Of a stretch of 64,000 bases of DNA, positions 53,397 to 61,449 are shown in pieces. The first letter of the stretch is position 1. Each line of letters opens with the position of its first letter. The position numbers were made by a program, and so were the translations under genes. Origin of the DNA: Brevundimonas aurantiaca (GTDB lineage: Bacteria > Pseudomonadota > Alphaproteobacteria > Caulobacterales > Caulobacteraceae); NCBI RefSeq assembly GCF_014199955.1, contig NZ_JACHOQ010000005.1, forward strand, positions 62,001-126,000, given 5' to 3'. The notes beneath the pieces are model-generated. The model did not search any database and was not told where the DNA came from. It saw only the letters and a program-made list of their open reading frames with translations.

Positions 53397-54122
53397 ATGA
53401 CCGCCCGCACACCCGTCGCCCTGTCCGAGGATGAGATCGCCGCCGTCCGGTCGTGGGTGATCCACGAGGACGCCCACGTCATCGCCTTTTCCAAGCCGTC
53501 GGGCCTGTCCAGCCAGGGCGGGCGGATCAAGGCCCATACGCTGGACGATCTGCTGTGGGCCTTCGCACGGTCCAACGGCAAACGGCCGGAGCTGGTGCAT
53601 CGGCTGGATCGGGACACCTCGGGCGTGATCCTGGCGGCCAAGACCAAGCCGGCGGCGGGGTTTCTGGGCAAGGCCCTGCAGATGCGGCGGTTCCGCAAAA
53701 CCTATCTGGCCCTGCTGTCCGCCGCGCCGGAGCCAAGGTCTGGCAGTATCGACGCCCCGCTGCGGCGCGAGGAAATCGGGCGCGAATCCTATATGCGGGT
53801 CGTCGCCTTCGATGCGCCCGGCGCGCAAGGGGCGCAGAGCCGCTATCGGACCCTGGCCGCCAACGACCAGGGCGCTGTGGTCGAGCTGGAGCCGCTGACG
53901 GGGCGGATGCACCAGTTGCGGGTCCATATGGCCCATCTGGGCCGTCCGCTGATCGGGGACGTCCGCTATGGCGGGGCGTTGACGACAGAGGTCGGGCCGG
54001 CGCCGCGCCTGATGCTGCACGCCGCCAAGCTGAGTTTTCCTCATCCCGAAGGCGGGACCACCACGGTCGAGGCGCCGCCGCCCGCGGACTTTGCGGGTTT
54101 GCGCGCGGCGCTTGGCCTGTAG
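53397..54122 (+). CDS. RluA-family pseudouridine synthase (no S4 domain)
   Basis: A 241-aa enzyme that isomerises uridine in RNA. The catalytic aspartate is in HRLDRDTSGVIL (about residue 65). RKTYLALL, and LTGRMHQLRVHMAHLG, complete the family pattern. The N-terminal S4 domain is absent, so it is like short RluA or TruC forms. It follows rarA closely and is probably co-transcribed. Target site unknown. Confidence 0.9.
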   Translation: MTARTPVALSEDEIAAVRSWVIHEDAHVIAFSKPSGLSSQGGRIKAHTLDDLLWAFARSNGKRPELVHRLDRDTSGVILAAKTKPAAGFLGKALQMRRFRKTYLALLSAAPEPRSGSIDAPLRREEIGRESYMRVVAFDAPGAQGAQSRYRTLAANDQGAVVELEPLTGRMHQLRVHMAHLGRPLIGDVRYGGALTTEVGPAPRLMLHAAKLSFPHPEGGTTTVEAPPPADFAGLRAALGL

Positions 54123-54186
54123 TCGGGGCCTCTAGACGGAACGCTCCGGCTCACGCAACGCTATCTCAGCCAAAGGAGACTCCGCC

Positions 54187-54675
54187 ATGAAGCGCCTCGC
54201 CGTTCTCAGCCTCGCCGCCTCGACCTTGGCGCTTGCGGCCTGCGCCAGTCTGGCGCCCTACGGCGCCCAGCGGGGGCCGGGCGGTCAGGGCTATTCCGAC
54301 CAGAGGATCGAATCGAACCGCTATCGGGTGACCTACAACGGCGTGGGCGCCCCCGGCGCCGTAGCCGACTTCGCCCTGTTGCGGGCCGCCGACCTGACGA
54401 CCGAACAGGGCTATGACTGGTTCGAGGTGACCCAGAGCTGGACCGACGGCCGCCCCGGCGGCGCCGGCGGGGTGCGGCCCAGCGTCTCGATCGGCGGCGG
54501 CTCCAGCCGGTACGGCGGCTATTCCGCCTCGGGCGTCGGCGTCGGCCTGGGCGTGAATTTCAGCGGCCCCAGCCCGACCTCGACTTCTCTGGAGATCGTC
54601 ATGGGCCGGGGGCGAAAGCCCGATCGTCCGAACGCCTATGACGCCCGCTCGGTCCAGGCCTCCATCCCACGCTGA
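54187..54675 (+). CDS. CC0125/CC1285-family lipoprotein
   Basis: A 162-aa Caulobacterales-type lipoprotein. The signal ends LALAAC. The body has the YRVTYNGVGAPGAVADFALLRAAD-like segment, TTEQGYDWF and a Gly/Ser-rich stretch, matching the family named after two Caulobacter proteins. Function unknown; an envelope-stress role has been suggested for some. An AAAGGAG ribosome site lies before ATG 54187. Confidence 0.82.
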   Translation: MKRLAVLSLAASTLALAACASLAPYGAQRGPGGQGYSDQRIESNRYRVTYNGVGAPGAVADFALLRAADLTTEQGYDWFEVTQSWTDGRPGGAGGVRPSVSIGGGSSRYGGYSASGVGVGLGVNFSGPSPTSTSLEIVMGRGRKPDRPNAYDARSVQASIPR

Positions 54676-55869
54676 TCAGCGCCCCCTGGTCAGGGCGCGG
54701 TATTCGACAAGCCGTTCCTTGTCGCGCCGCACTTGGTCGCCGACCGTGTTGTCCACGTCCAGCGAGGCGTAGCGGACCCAGCCGTCAGCGCCCAGCTTGT
54801 CCTGAATGGCGTTTGCCGGGGTCTGCCAGCGGAAGTAGGACAGCCAGGACACGCCGAACGCCAGAACAACGGCGACCAGTTGAAGGACGCGGAACCCGAC
54901 CTCGTTCGCCTGGGGCGCCGGGAAAAGGGCGAAGGCGATGAGCCAGATCAACAGAACCGCCGGGGTGGTGATCCGCCCGAACCAGCGCATCCAGTAGCGT
55001 TCGCGCCGCACACGCCACAGCTCCATCTGGATGAACTTCTCCAGATACTCCATCCGCGCCCCGATCCACATGACGAGACGCGTCAGATAGAGGGCGCGCT
55101 GGCCCCAGGCCTTGCCGTCCATCTGATAGGTGGTCTCGGCCTGGTCGGACAGGGCGCGGGCGTTGGTGAACAGGTTTTGCAGCTCCCGCGTCCGCTGCAC
55201 GATCTCGCGCGACAGCTCATAGGAGTCGTTCTCCAGCCGGAACCGGTACTGGATGAACAGGATGGTCGAGACGCCGAAGAAAATCCCGCCCGTCACCAGC
55301 ATGGCCAGCACCCCCAGACCCAGACCGGCCGGTTGGCCGCCCGCCCATTCGGCGAACAGGGTCGGCCCCATCTCGGCCAGGACGGCGAAGGCGATCAGGG
55401 CCAGGGCCTGGGTCAGCCGCTTGATTCCCACATGGACGCAAAGGGCGCGGAAGATGCGCCGCCCATAGGCGTGAACCCGGCCACGGATGTCGCGGTCCGC
55501 CGGAAACCGCTCCTCGATCTGGCGCGAGAACAGGACGTGGAAGCGGTCCGGCTTCTTCTCGTTCTCCCAGAAGGGGAAGATCTCCAGCGGCTGGTTGAAG
55601 TACAGGTCGATGTTGCCGGAGATGCGCGCGATCGCCGCGTCGTCCAGGGTGAAATAGTCGCTTTCCTGGATCGGGCGCAGAACCCCTTCGTCCGATATGG
55701 CGGGGGTGTCGCTGGGGGTCGGCGTCGGCGGGGCCGTGCGCGGGGCCTCCGCCGGGGCTTCGGCCAGATCGTGCGGCTGTTCGGCCGCCGGCGCTTCGGG
55801 TTCGACGACGGGCGGCGGCGGGGTCATCGTCGGCGCGATCGCCGGGCTCTGGCTGTCTTCCTGCGACAT
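54676..55869 (-). CDS. Uncharacterised four-helix membrane protein
   Basis: A 397-aa protein that I do not recognise. Residues 1-65 are Pro/Glu/Ala-rich and disordered. A soluble acidic region follows (about 65-140, with FTLDDAAIARISGNIDLYF). Two helices lie at about 150-172 and 182-208, then a long coiled-coil-like segment (about 210-255), then two more helices (about 300-320 and 328-348). No enzyme motif is visible. Its stop lies immediately after the convergent lipoprotein gene. It may scaffold something at the membrane, but this is a guess from its shape. Confidence 0.7.
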   Translation of the reverse strand: MSQEDSQSPAIAPTMTPPPPVVEPEAPAAEQPHDLAEAPAEAPRTAPPTPTPSDTPAISDEGVLRPIQESDYFTLDDAAIARISGNIDLYFNQPLEIFPFWENEKKPDRFHVLFSRQIEERFPADRDIRGRVHAYGRRIFRALCVHVGIKRLTQALALIAFAVLAEMGPTLFAEWAGGQPAGLGLGVLAMLVTGGIFFGVSTILFIQYRFRLENDSYELSREIVQRTRELQNLFTNARALSDQAETTYQMDGKAWGQRALYLTRLVMWIGARMEYLEKFIQMELWRVRRERYWMRWFGRITTPAVLLIWLIAFALFPAPQANEVGFRVLQLVAVVLAFGVSWLSYFRWQTPANAIQDKLGADGWVRYASLDVDNTVGDQVRRDKERLVEYRALTRGR

Positions 55870-56008
55870 GAAACATCCCCGACCTGAACTAGGCTGTTTC
55901 GGATATCGCCGTTAACCACGTCCGAGGGCAAGTGAAGTTTCGGTCAGACGGGCGGCGAGGGCAGGGAGACTTCGCTTTCGGCGGCGGCGGCGTATATAGG
56001 CCCGGGTC

Positions 56009-56404
56009 ATGACACGGTTTCTTCTTGTCGCCGCCGGCGGCGCCCTGGGGTCCATGGCGCGCTTCGGCCTGGGTCTCCTCGCCGCGCGGCTGGCGCCCAA
56101 TACGGCCTGGCCGATGGGCACCTTCGCGGCCAATATCCTGGGCGGCCTGGCCATGGGCCTGCTGGTCGGCTGGCTGGCCTTCAAGGGCGGAGCGCATCAG
56201 GAGACGATCCGCCTGTTCGCCGCCGTCGGCGTGCTGGGCGGTTTCACCACCTTCTCCTCCTATTCGCTGGAGGCGGTGATGATGATTGAACGCCGAGATT
56301 ACGCCCTGGCCGCCGCCTATGTGGTCGGTTCGGTGGTGCTGGCCGTCGTCGCTCTCTTTATCGGCCTGATGGTCGCCCGCCGCGCTTTCGGAGCCGCCCT
56401 TTGA
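56009..56404 (+). CDS. crcB: Fluoride channel CrcB/Fluc
   Basis: A 131-aa four-helix protein that exports fluoride as a dual-topology dimer. It carries GGALGSMARFGLG, GTFAANILGG, and VLGGFTTFSSYS, the family's ion-pathway residues. No fluoride riboswitch is evident in the 139 bp upstream. Its stop overlaps the start of the next gene. Confidence 0.95.
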   Translation: MTRFLLVAAGGALGSMARFGLGLLAARLAPNTAWPMGTFAANILGGLAMGLLVGWLAFKGGAHQETIRLFAAVGVLGGFTTFSSYSLEAVMMIERRDYALAAAYVVGSVVLAVVALFIGLMVARRAFGAAL

Positions 56405-57423
56405 CCGACCAACCGCCCGCAGACGCGCCCAAGCGCGAAGTCCTGACCCTCTATGTGGCGGAAGACGAGGACGGCATCCGGCTGGACCGCTGGTTCCGCA
56501 GGCGTTGGCCCCACCTGTCCAACATCCAGGTCCAGAAGATGGCCCGCAGCGGCCAGATCCGCGTCGACGGCGCCCGGATCAAGCCCGAGGGCCGTCTGAC
56601 CGCCGGCGCCGCCGTGCGCGTGCCGCCGATTCCCGACGACACCTCGCGCCAGGCCGGCGACCCCCACACCCTGACCGAACGCGACATCGCCTTCGCCAAG
56701 TCTCTGGTCCTCTATGAGGACGACATGGTCATCGCCCTGAACAAGCCGCACGGCCTGGCCGTCCAGGGCGGCACCAAGACCAGCCGTCACGTCGATCGTC
56801 TGCTCGGCGCCTGGGGCGAGGGGATGGAGCGGCCGCGGCTGGTCCACCGCCTGGACCGCGACACCTCCGGCGTCCTCCTGCTGGGCAAGGGGTCTGAGGC
56901 GGCCAAGCGTCTGGCCGGGGCCTTCGCCCGCCGTCAGGCCAAGAAGACCTATTGGGCCATCGTCATCGGCAATCCCAAACCCTATTCGGGCCAGATCGAC
57001 ATGCCGCTGAAGAAGACGGGCATCAACGACTTCGAGATGATGCGCCCGGCCGACCGCAAAGATCCCAAGGCGGAGCCGGCCGAGACGGCCTTCAGCACCA
57101 TCTCCCGCGCCTCCGATCGCGCCGCCTGGATGGCCCTGCGCCCCTTCACCGGCCGCACCCACCAGCTGCGCGCCCATATGGCGGGCATAGGCCACCCGAT
57201 CCTGGGCGATCCCAAATACGGCGACGACAAGTCCCGCGAACTGTCCGGTCCGCTGAAGCTGCAACTCCACGCCCGCAGCATCGAACTGGACCACCCGCGC
57301 GGCGGCCTGCTGAAGGTCACCGCGCCGCTCAGTCCCGAAATGAAGGCCGGCTTCGCCCACTTCGGCTTCTCCGAGGACGAGGCGGAAGACGATCCCTTCC
57401 TGGGCGTGAAGCGAATTCGATGA
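56401..57423 (+). CDS. RluA-family pseudouridine synthase with S4 domain (RluC/RluD type)
   Basis: A 340-aa enzyme with an N-terminal S4 RNA-binding domain (about 23-75, RLDRWFRRRWPHLS) and the catalytic HRLDRDTSGVLLLG (Asp at about 161), followed by GRTHQLRAHMAGIGHPILGD. It should modify 23S rRNA. It starts with TTG at 56401, overlapping the crcB stop, so it is read by coupling. Its stop overlaps the next start. Confidence 0.93.
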   Translation: MTDQPPADAPKREVLTLYVAEDEDGIRLDRWFRRRWPHLSNIQVQKMARSGQIRVDGARIKPEGRLTAGAAVRVPPIPDDTSRQAGDPHTLTERDIAFAKSLVLYEDDMVIALNKPHGLAVQGGTKTSRHVDRLLGAWGEGMERPRLVHRLDRDTSGVLLLGKGSEAAKRLAGAFARRQAKKTYWAIVIGNPKPYSGQIDMPLKKTGINDFEMMRPADRKDPKAEPAETAFSTISRASDRAAWMALRPFTGRTHQLRAHMAGIGHPILGDPKYGDDKSRELSGPLKLQLHARSIELDHPRGGLLKVTAPLSPEMKAGFAHFGFSEDEAEDDPFLGVKRIR

Positions 57424-58184
57424 GCCATATTCCCCCGCTCGACCCCATTGTCGCCGCCCGCAAGGGCTTTCGCGAAGTTCAGGAGACGGTGCGCCGCTTC
57501 TGGAGCGATGTGACCGTCGGGAGCCATTCCGACGGCGGCTGGGCCGTGCTGCTGGACGGGCGCACGCCCAAGACCCCCGCCAAGGCGCCCCTGGTGCTGC
57601 CGACCGAGGCCGCCGCCCGACTCGTGGCCGACGAGTGGGCCGCACAGGGCGAGATCGTCGAACCATCGACCATGCCCGCCACCCGTCTGGCCTCGACCGC
57701 CATCGACCGGATCGGCCAGGCGCGCGAGGCGGTGGCGGACGAGATCGCCGCCTACGCCGGATCGGACGTGGTCTGCTATCTGGCTGAACACCCGACGCCC
57801 CTGGTCGAACGCCAGCAGCACGCGTGGGGACCGTGGCGCGATTGGGCGGCGCGCGAGATGGGGGTGGTCCTGGCGCCCGTCTCCGGCATCGTCCACCAGC
57901 CCCAGTCGCCCGAGGCCGTCGCCCGGGTGAAGGCCCACGCCCTGTCGCTGGACGACTTCCGCCTGACCGGCCTGGCGACCGCCGTGCCCCTGTTCGGTTC
58001 GGCGGTCCTGGCCCTGGCGCTGGAGCAGGGCGCTCTGGAGGGCGGCGCCGCCTTCGACCTGTCGCGGATCGACGAGCTGTTTCAGGAGGAGCAGTGGGGC
58101 GTGGACGCCGAAGCCGCCGAACGCACGGCCGCCCGCCGCGCCGAGGCTGAACTGTTGGAGCGTTGGTTCTCGGCGCTGATCTGA
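57420..58184 (+). CDS. ATP12-family F1-ATPase assembly chaperone
   Basis: A 254-aa protein related to mitochondrial ATP12, which holds the F1 alpha subunit during assembly. It has RRFWSDVTV, a GWAVLLDGRTPKTPAK segment, and the YAGSDVVCYLAEHP and QQHAWGPWRDWA motifs of the family. Such proteins are typical of alphaproteobacteria. ATG 57420 overlaps the previous stop (ATGA). Confidence 0.93.
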   Translation: MSHIPPLDPIVAARKGFREVQETVRRFWSDVTVGSHSDGGWAVLLDGRTPKTPAKAPLVLPTEAAARLVADEWAAQGEIVEPSTMPATRLASTAIDRIGQAREAVADEIAAYAGSDVVCYLAEHPTPLVERQQHAWGPWRDWAAREMGVVLAPVSGIVHQPQSPEAVARVKAHALSLDDFRLTGLATAVPLFGSAVLALALEQGALEGGAAFDLSRIDELFQEEQWGVDAEAAERTAARRAEAELLERWFSALI

Positions 58185-58251
58185 CTTTCCAATGCGGAAA
58201 GTTTTAAGTTGACGATGTGGAAAGTCACTGTCATTTTCCAGTTTGGAAAGT
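58184..58251. promoter_or_regulatory. Operator array of GGAAAGT half-sites
   Basis: Five half-sites in 68 bp: an inverted pair ACTTTCC-N5-GGAAAGT (58184-58202), a single GGAAAGT (58219-58225), and a second pair ATTTTCC-N5-GGAAAGT (58233-58251). A TTGACG at 58209-58214 could be the -35 between them. The array lies directly before the membrane-protein gene and its winged-helix regulator, which is the obvious candidate ligand. Confidence 0.75.
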
Positions 58252-58265
58252 GAAGAGAGGTCGCC

Positions 58266-58715
58266 ATGTCCGATGAACCTGAGAACTACGAGGCGCAGCT
58301 GGCGCAGATTCGAGCGTCGAAGCACTTCGTGCGCGACCGGGTCGCCGCAGGGTCCTGGCGCTACGACATCGTCTATTCCTCCATCGCGGCCGTGATCGTG
58401 GCGGGGCAGGCTGCGCCGGCGCCCTTCAACGTGCTGGCCTCCGGTGGCGGCGCCCTGGCGTTTGGCCTCCTGTGGCGGGGCTGGGCGGACAAGACCGGCG
58501 TCAGCGTGACCGGTCTCTCGCCGAAACGGGCGCGTTGGGTGGCCATGGCGCTCGGCGCTCTCTTCGCCGTGCTGATGCTGGCCGCCTTCTATGTGGGCCG
58601 ATGGGGGGAGCCGCTCTGGGCCTTGCCGCTCGGGGTGATCGCCTTCGTCGCCGCGCTCGGCTGCTCGCGCCTGTGGCTGCGCGTCTACCGAGCCGAAACG
58701 GAGGCGGGGGAGTGA
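58266..58715 (+). CDS. Unknown membrane protein paired with a winged-helix regulator
   Basis: A 149-aa protein. The N-terminal 30 residues are soluble (MSDEPENYEAQLAQIRASKH), then helices at about 35-52, 56-70, 92-112 and 117-135. No family is recognised, but small proteins of this kind often adjoin winged-helix regulators in Proteobacteria. GAGAGG precedes ATG 58266. It overlaps the regulator gene by 4 bp, and both lie under the GGAAAGT array. Confidence 0.75.
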   Translation: MSDEPENYEAQLAQIRASKHFVRDRVAAGSWRYDIVYSSIAAVIVAGQAAPAPFNVLASGGGALAFGLLWRGWADKTGVSVTGLSPKRARWVAMALGALFAVLMLAAFYVGRWGEPLWALPLGVIAFVAALGCSRLWLRVYRAETEAGE

Positions 58716-59020
58716 GCGCGCCCGTCTTCGACGCCCTGATACACGCGCCGGGCCGCCTGCAGATCTGCGCCATGCTGTCCGCCGCCGACGAGGTGGAGTT
58801 CGGCGTGGTGCGTGACGGCGTCGGCGTGTCGGACTCGGTCATGTCCAAACACGTCAAACAGCTTGAGGAAGCCGGCTATGTGAAGCTGCGCAAGGCGGCC
58901 TTCGCCGGGCGCCAGCGCACCTGGCTGGTGCTGACGCCGACGGGACGCAAGGCCTTCGCCGGCCATGTGGCGGAGTTGACCCGTCTGGCGGGGCTGGCCG
59001 GGGTGTCAGTTCCCGGCTGA
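58712..59020 (+). CDS. Winged-helix transcriptional regulator
   Basis: A 102-aa single-domain wHTH protein of the HTH_34/MarR-like type. The recognition region is DGVGVSDSVMSKHVKQLEEAG and the wing is about residues 66-85. It starts with GTG at 58712 overlapping the membrane gene (GTGA), so the two are coupled. No ligand-binding domain is present; it probably represses its own operon by binding the GGAAAGT array. Its 3' end overlaps the convergent rluF-like gene by 15 bp. Confidence 0.85.
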   Translation: MSAPVFDALIHAPGRLQICAMLSAADEVEFGVVRDGVGVSDSVMSKHVKQLEEAGYVKLRKAAFAGRQRTWLVLTPTGRKAFAGHVAELTRLAGLAGVSVPG

Positions 59021-59776
59021 CTGTCGGATCAGGGCGTCGCGCTCGTCCGGGGTCAGGTGACGCCATCCGCCCTCGGGCAGGTCGCCCAGCAGCAGCGGCC
59101 CCACGCGGATGCGGTACAGGTCCGTGACCTCCAGCCCGACCAGTTCGCACATCCGGCGGATCTGGCGGTATTTGCCCTCGGTCAGGATGAAGCGCAGCCG
59201 CTGGGGTTCGATCTGGGTGACGCGGGCGGGCTTCAGCGGCTTGCCGTTCAGCTCCAGCCCGTGGCGCAGCTTGCCCAGCTTGGCCTCGGTGATCTGGCCG
59301 TCGACGACCACCAGATATTCCTTGTCCAGTTCGGACTGGGGCCCGATGACCGCCTTGGCCACCACCCCGTCCGACGACAGCAGCAAGAGGCCGCGCGAAT
59401 CCTCGTCCAGCCGGCCGATGGGGGGCAGGGAGGCGTCGCGCGCCGGGACCTCGCCCTCGCCGACGCGGTTGGGGGCCTTCAACAGGCGCACGGCCGGTAT
59501 CTTGCCGGGATCGGGCTGGCCCGAGACATAGCCGACCGGCTTGTGCAGCAGTATGGTCATGCCCGCCGCCAGGGCCGACTGGGCCGTGTCGTTCAGGGTC
59601 AGGGTCTGGCCCGGCTCGATCTTGCGGCCGGCGTCGCGCACCACCTCGCCGTCGATGGTCACCAGTCCGTCTGCGATCAGGGTCTCGGCCTCGCGCCGCG
59701 AACAGACGCCGGTCTGGCCCAGCCACTTGTTCACGCGAACGGGTTCGTCGCCGTCATAGGTGCGGGAAAAGGCCAT
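59006..59776 (-). CDS. RsuA/RluF-family pseudouridine synthase
   Basis: A 256-aa rRNA-modifying enzyme with an N-terminal S4 domain (about 13-58, RVNKWLGQTGVCSRREAE) and catalytic GRLDEDSRGLLLLSSDG. The EGKYRQIRRMCE motif and its length place it near RluF or RluB. It is the third pseudouridine synthase within 6.4 kb. It starts at ATG 59776 and is convergent with the regulator. Confidence 0.92.
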   Translation of the reverse strand: MAFSRTYDGDEPVRVNKWLGQTGVCSRREAETLIADGLVTIDGEVVRDAGRKIEPGQTLTLNDTAQSALAAGMTILLHKPVGYVSGQPDPGKIPAVRLLKAPNRVGEGEVPARDASLPPIGRLDEDSRGLLLLSSDGVVAKAVIGPQSELDKEYLVVVDGQITEAKLGKLRHGLELNGKPLKPARVTQIEPQRLRFILTEGKYRQIRRMCELVGLEVTDLYRIRVGPLLLGDLPEGGWRHLTPDERDALIRQSAGN

Positions 59777-59843
59777 CGCAGTCCGTCGTCAGGGAAGCCG
59801 CTGTGTAAGGTGCGACTGCCGAGCGAGCAAGTCTGATCCCTTA

Positions 59844-59903
59844 GAGCCTGATCCGTTGAGGAGGAACCGCTACGCGGTTCCGCTGAAACGGTGAATCAGG
59901 CTC
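59844..59903. repeat. Nested palindromic repeat 1 (GAGCCTGAT type)
   Basis: Outer arms GAGCCTGAT (59844-59852) and ATCAGGCTC (59895-59903) enclose an inner hairpin GGAACCGC-TAC-GCGGTTCC (59863-59881). Such elements are dispersed between genes in many alphaproteobacteria and behave like REP or small non-autonomous elements. Confidence 0.75.
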
Positions 59904-59915
59904 CAGATCAAAGCG

Positions 59916-59977
59916 AGAGCATGATTGACGCTTCTGCCGGAACCGCGAAGCGGTTCCGTCCGAAACGATCATGCTCT
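59916..59977. repeat. Nested palindromic repeat 2 (AGAGCATGAT type)
   Basis: Outer arms AGAGCATGAT (59916-59925) and ATCATGCTCT (59968-59977) enclose the same inner hairpin, GGAACCGC-GAA-GCGGTTCC (59939-59957). The two units share the core but differ in arms, and lie 12 bp apart. Confidence 0.75.
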
Positions 59978-60187
59978 AGGCAGGATTACGATTCATCCGT
60001 TCCCGGTCGGAAAAGGTTGATCTTGTCCGCTTTTCGACTATATCAGCCGTCATTCCACAAGCGATCCAGAATGCGGGGCGACGAATGTCGGGCCCGACCA
60101 TTTTTGCTTTTCTGGACGTTTATCTAGACGGGCGGCGCGATTTCGCCGCCAGAGCTATGACAATATTGAAATCGAATAGGAGATCTC

Positions 60188-60676
60188 TTGTACGCTGAAC
60201 GCAAATCGTCCGCCGGTCCTCGTCGCTCAGGCTATAATCGCCCCGTTCCCACCCGCCTGCGCATGGGGCTGGTGATGCGCCGGGATATGGACTTCGGCGA
60301 AATGGGCGATGTCGAGGGCGTGCTGCGGGCGGAAGGCGTGGGTCTGGCCCCGATTTCGACCGGCGACGCCAGCCTGATCACGGGGGGCGTCACGGTCCTG
60401 GCCACCGCGACGGCGGCCGATATCGCCGAGGGGCGCTTGAAGGGACTGATCGTGCCGGGCGGCGCGCGGGACGCTACGGACCTGGCGGCCGTGCAGGCGC
60501 TTGTCGATCTGGCTCGGGCCAATCGACTGCCCGTGATCGCCTTTGCAGACGGGGTGGAACTGGCGGCCGAACGTTTCGGACACGCCGCCGAGGCCGCCGG
60601 CGCCGTTTTCAAGGAAGATCAGGTGAAGCTCGTGAACGCCCGGCCGGACTTGGCCGCCGTTGTCGCCGGCCTGTGA
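60188..60676 (+). CDS. DJ-1/PfpI-like protein lacking the usual cysteine
   Basis: A 162-aa flavodoxin-like protein. A basic N-terminus (MYAERKSSAGPRRSGYNRP) precedes the fold, with IVPGGARDATDL in the place of the family's PGG motif. In the nucleophile elbow, where active members have AxxCHG, this reads AFADGVEL, so Cys and His are replaced by Ala and Asp. It is therefore probably not a protease or glyoxalase. It starts with TTG 60188, supported by AGGAGA 5-7 bases upstream. Confidence 0.7.
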   Translation: MYAERKSSAGPRRSGYNRPVPTRLRMGLVMRRDMDFGEMGDVEGVLRAEGVGLAPISTGDASLITGGVTVLATATAADIAEGRLKGLIVPGGARDATDLAAVQALVDLARANRLPVIAFADGVELAAERFGHAAEAAGAVFKEDQVKLVNARPDLAAVVAGL

Positions 60677-61324
60677 TCAGGCGCGTCTGAACAGCAGCAT
60701 CAGATTGTTCGCCGGCATCTGGACCCGGCGCGTCGCGACCAACCCCTGCGACCGGGCCAGATCGTCCACGGCTTCGCGATCTCTCAAGCCCCAGTCCGGG
60801 TTTCGCGCCTTCAGGCTCTCGTCGAAGGCGGCGTTGGATGGGGACAGAGGGACGTCGGCCTCGCGGTAGGGGCCGTACAGAGCCAAAAGGCCGCCCGGTC
60901 GGCGCAGCAACCGTCCAGCCAGAACCATCAGCCCCTCGGTCGCCGACCAGGGGCTGATGTGCGTCATGTTCGCACAATAGACCGCATCCTGCGCCGTATC
61001 GGGCCATGTCGTCGGGTCGGCGGCGTCCAGCAAAAAGGCCGGCCGAAGGTTTGGCGGCCCGTCCCGCCGCCAGGCTTCGATACTGTCGCGCGCCTCCGAG
61101 CTCGGATCACTGGGCGTCCAGGTCAGGCCGGGAAGGGCGCAGGCGAAGATCAGGGCGTGCTCGCCCGAACCGGCGGCGACCTCCAGCACGCGGCCTTCCT
61201 TGGGCATGTGGGCCTTCAGCACGCCGAGAATCGGCTCTGCGTTGCGTCGCGCCGCCGGTGAGGACATCGCGCCGGGCGCAAGGGCGTCGCCGCCTACGGC
61301 GGCGAGGGAATCCATCGTCTGCAT
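60677..61324 (-). CDS. DUF938-family SAM-dependent methyltransferase-like protein
   Basis: A 215-aa class I methyltransferase fold. Motif I is VLEVAAGSGEHA (about 46-57), followed by WTPSDPS and VYCANMTHISPW, both typical of DUF938. NAAFDESLKARNPDWGLRD is the family's C-terminal signature. The substrate is unknown. It converges on the DJ-1-like gene, with no gap between the stop codons. Confidence 0.88.
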   Translation of the reverse strand: MQTMDSLAAVGGDALAPGAMSSPAARRNAEPILGVLKAHMPKEGRVLEVAAGSGEHALIFACALPGLTWTPSDPSSEARDSIEAWRRDGPPNLRPAFLLDAADPTTWPDTAQDAVYCANMTHISPWSATEGLMVLAGRLLRRPGGLLALYGPYREADVPLSPSNAAFDESLKARNPDWGLRDREAVDDLARSQGLVATRRVQMPANNLMLLFRRA

Positions 61325-61400
61325 CTCGATCCCGTGGTCGCGTATCGGCTCTGTCGGCGCGTGTTTTTCGCCTTTGGCGGGCGCCGCCTTGAACCAAATC

Positions 61401-61446
61401 TTAATCCATCGTTTATGCTGATCGTCGGAATTAAGCGATTGGTAAC
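61401..61446 (+). promoter_or_regulatory. Two CtrA-box-like sites before a small lipoprotein gene
   Basis: TTAA-N7-TTTA (61401-61415) and TTAA-N7-GTAAC (61431-61446, one mismatch to TTAA-N7-TTAAC) lie just before ATG 61450. CtrA is the cell-cycle master regulator in Caulobacterales, and such sites stand out in GC-rich DNA. Confidence 0.4.
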
Positions 61447-61449
61447 CCT

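Larger units (their letters stand above)
59777..60187. other. 411-bp intergenic region with palindromic repeats
   Basis: No coding frame is supported. The left half holds two nested palindromic repeats (separate entries). The right half (about 59980-60187) is lower in GC and contains one hairpin, GGCGGCG/CGCCGCC (60131-60150), then the AT-rich leader of the DJ-1-like gene with its GGAGA ribosome site. Confidence 0.7.

Noticed and set aside
55870-56008. A fluoride riboswitch upstream of crcB
   Set aside because: The conserved GGCG...CGCC start and its pseudoknot partner could not be found in this leader.
58227-58244. CTGTCAT near 58229 as a Pho box
   Set aside because: The second repeat 4 bases downstream (CAGTTTG) matches at only three of seven positions, and the stretch is explained by the GGAAAGT array.
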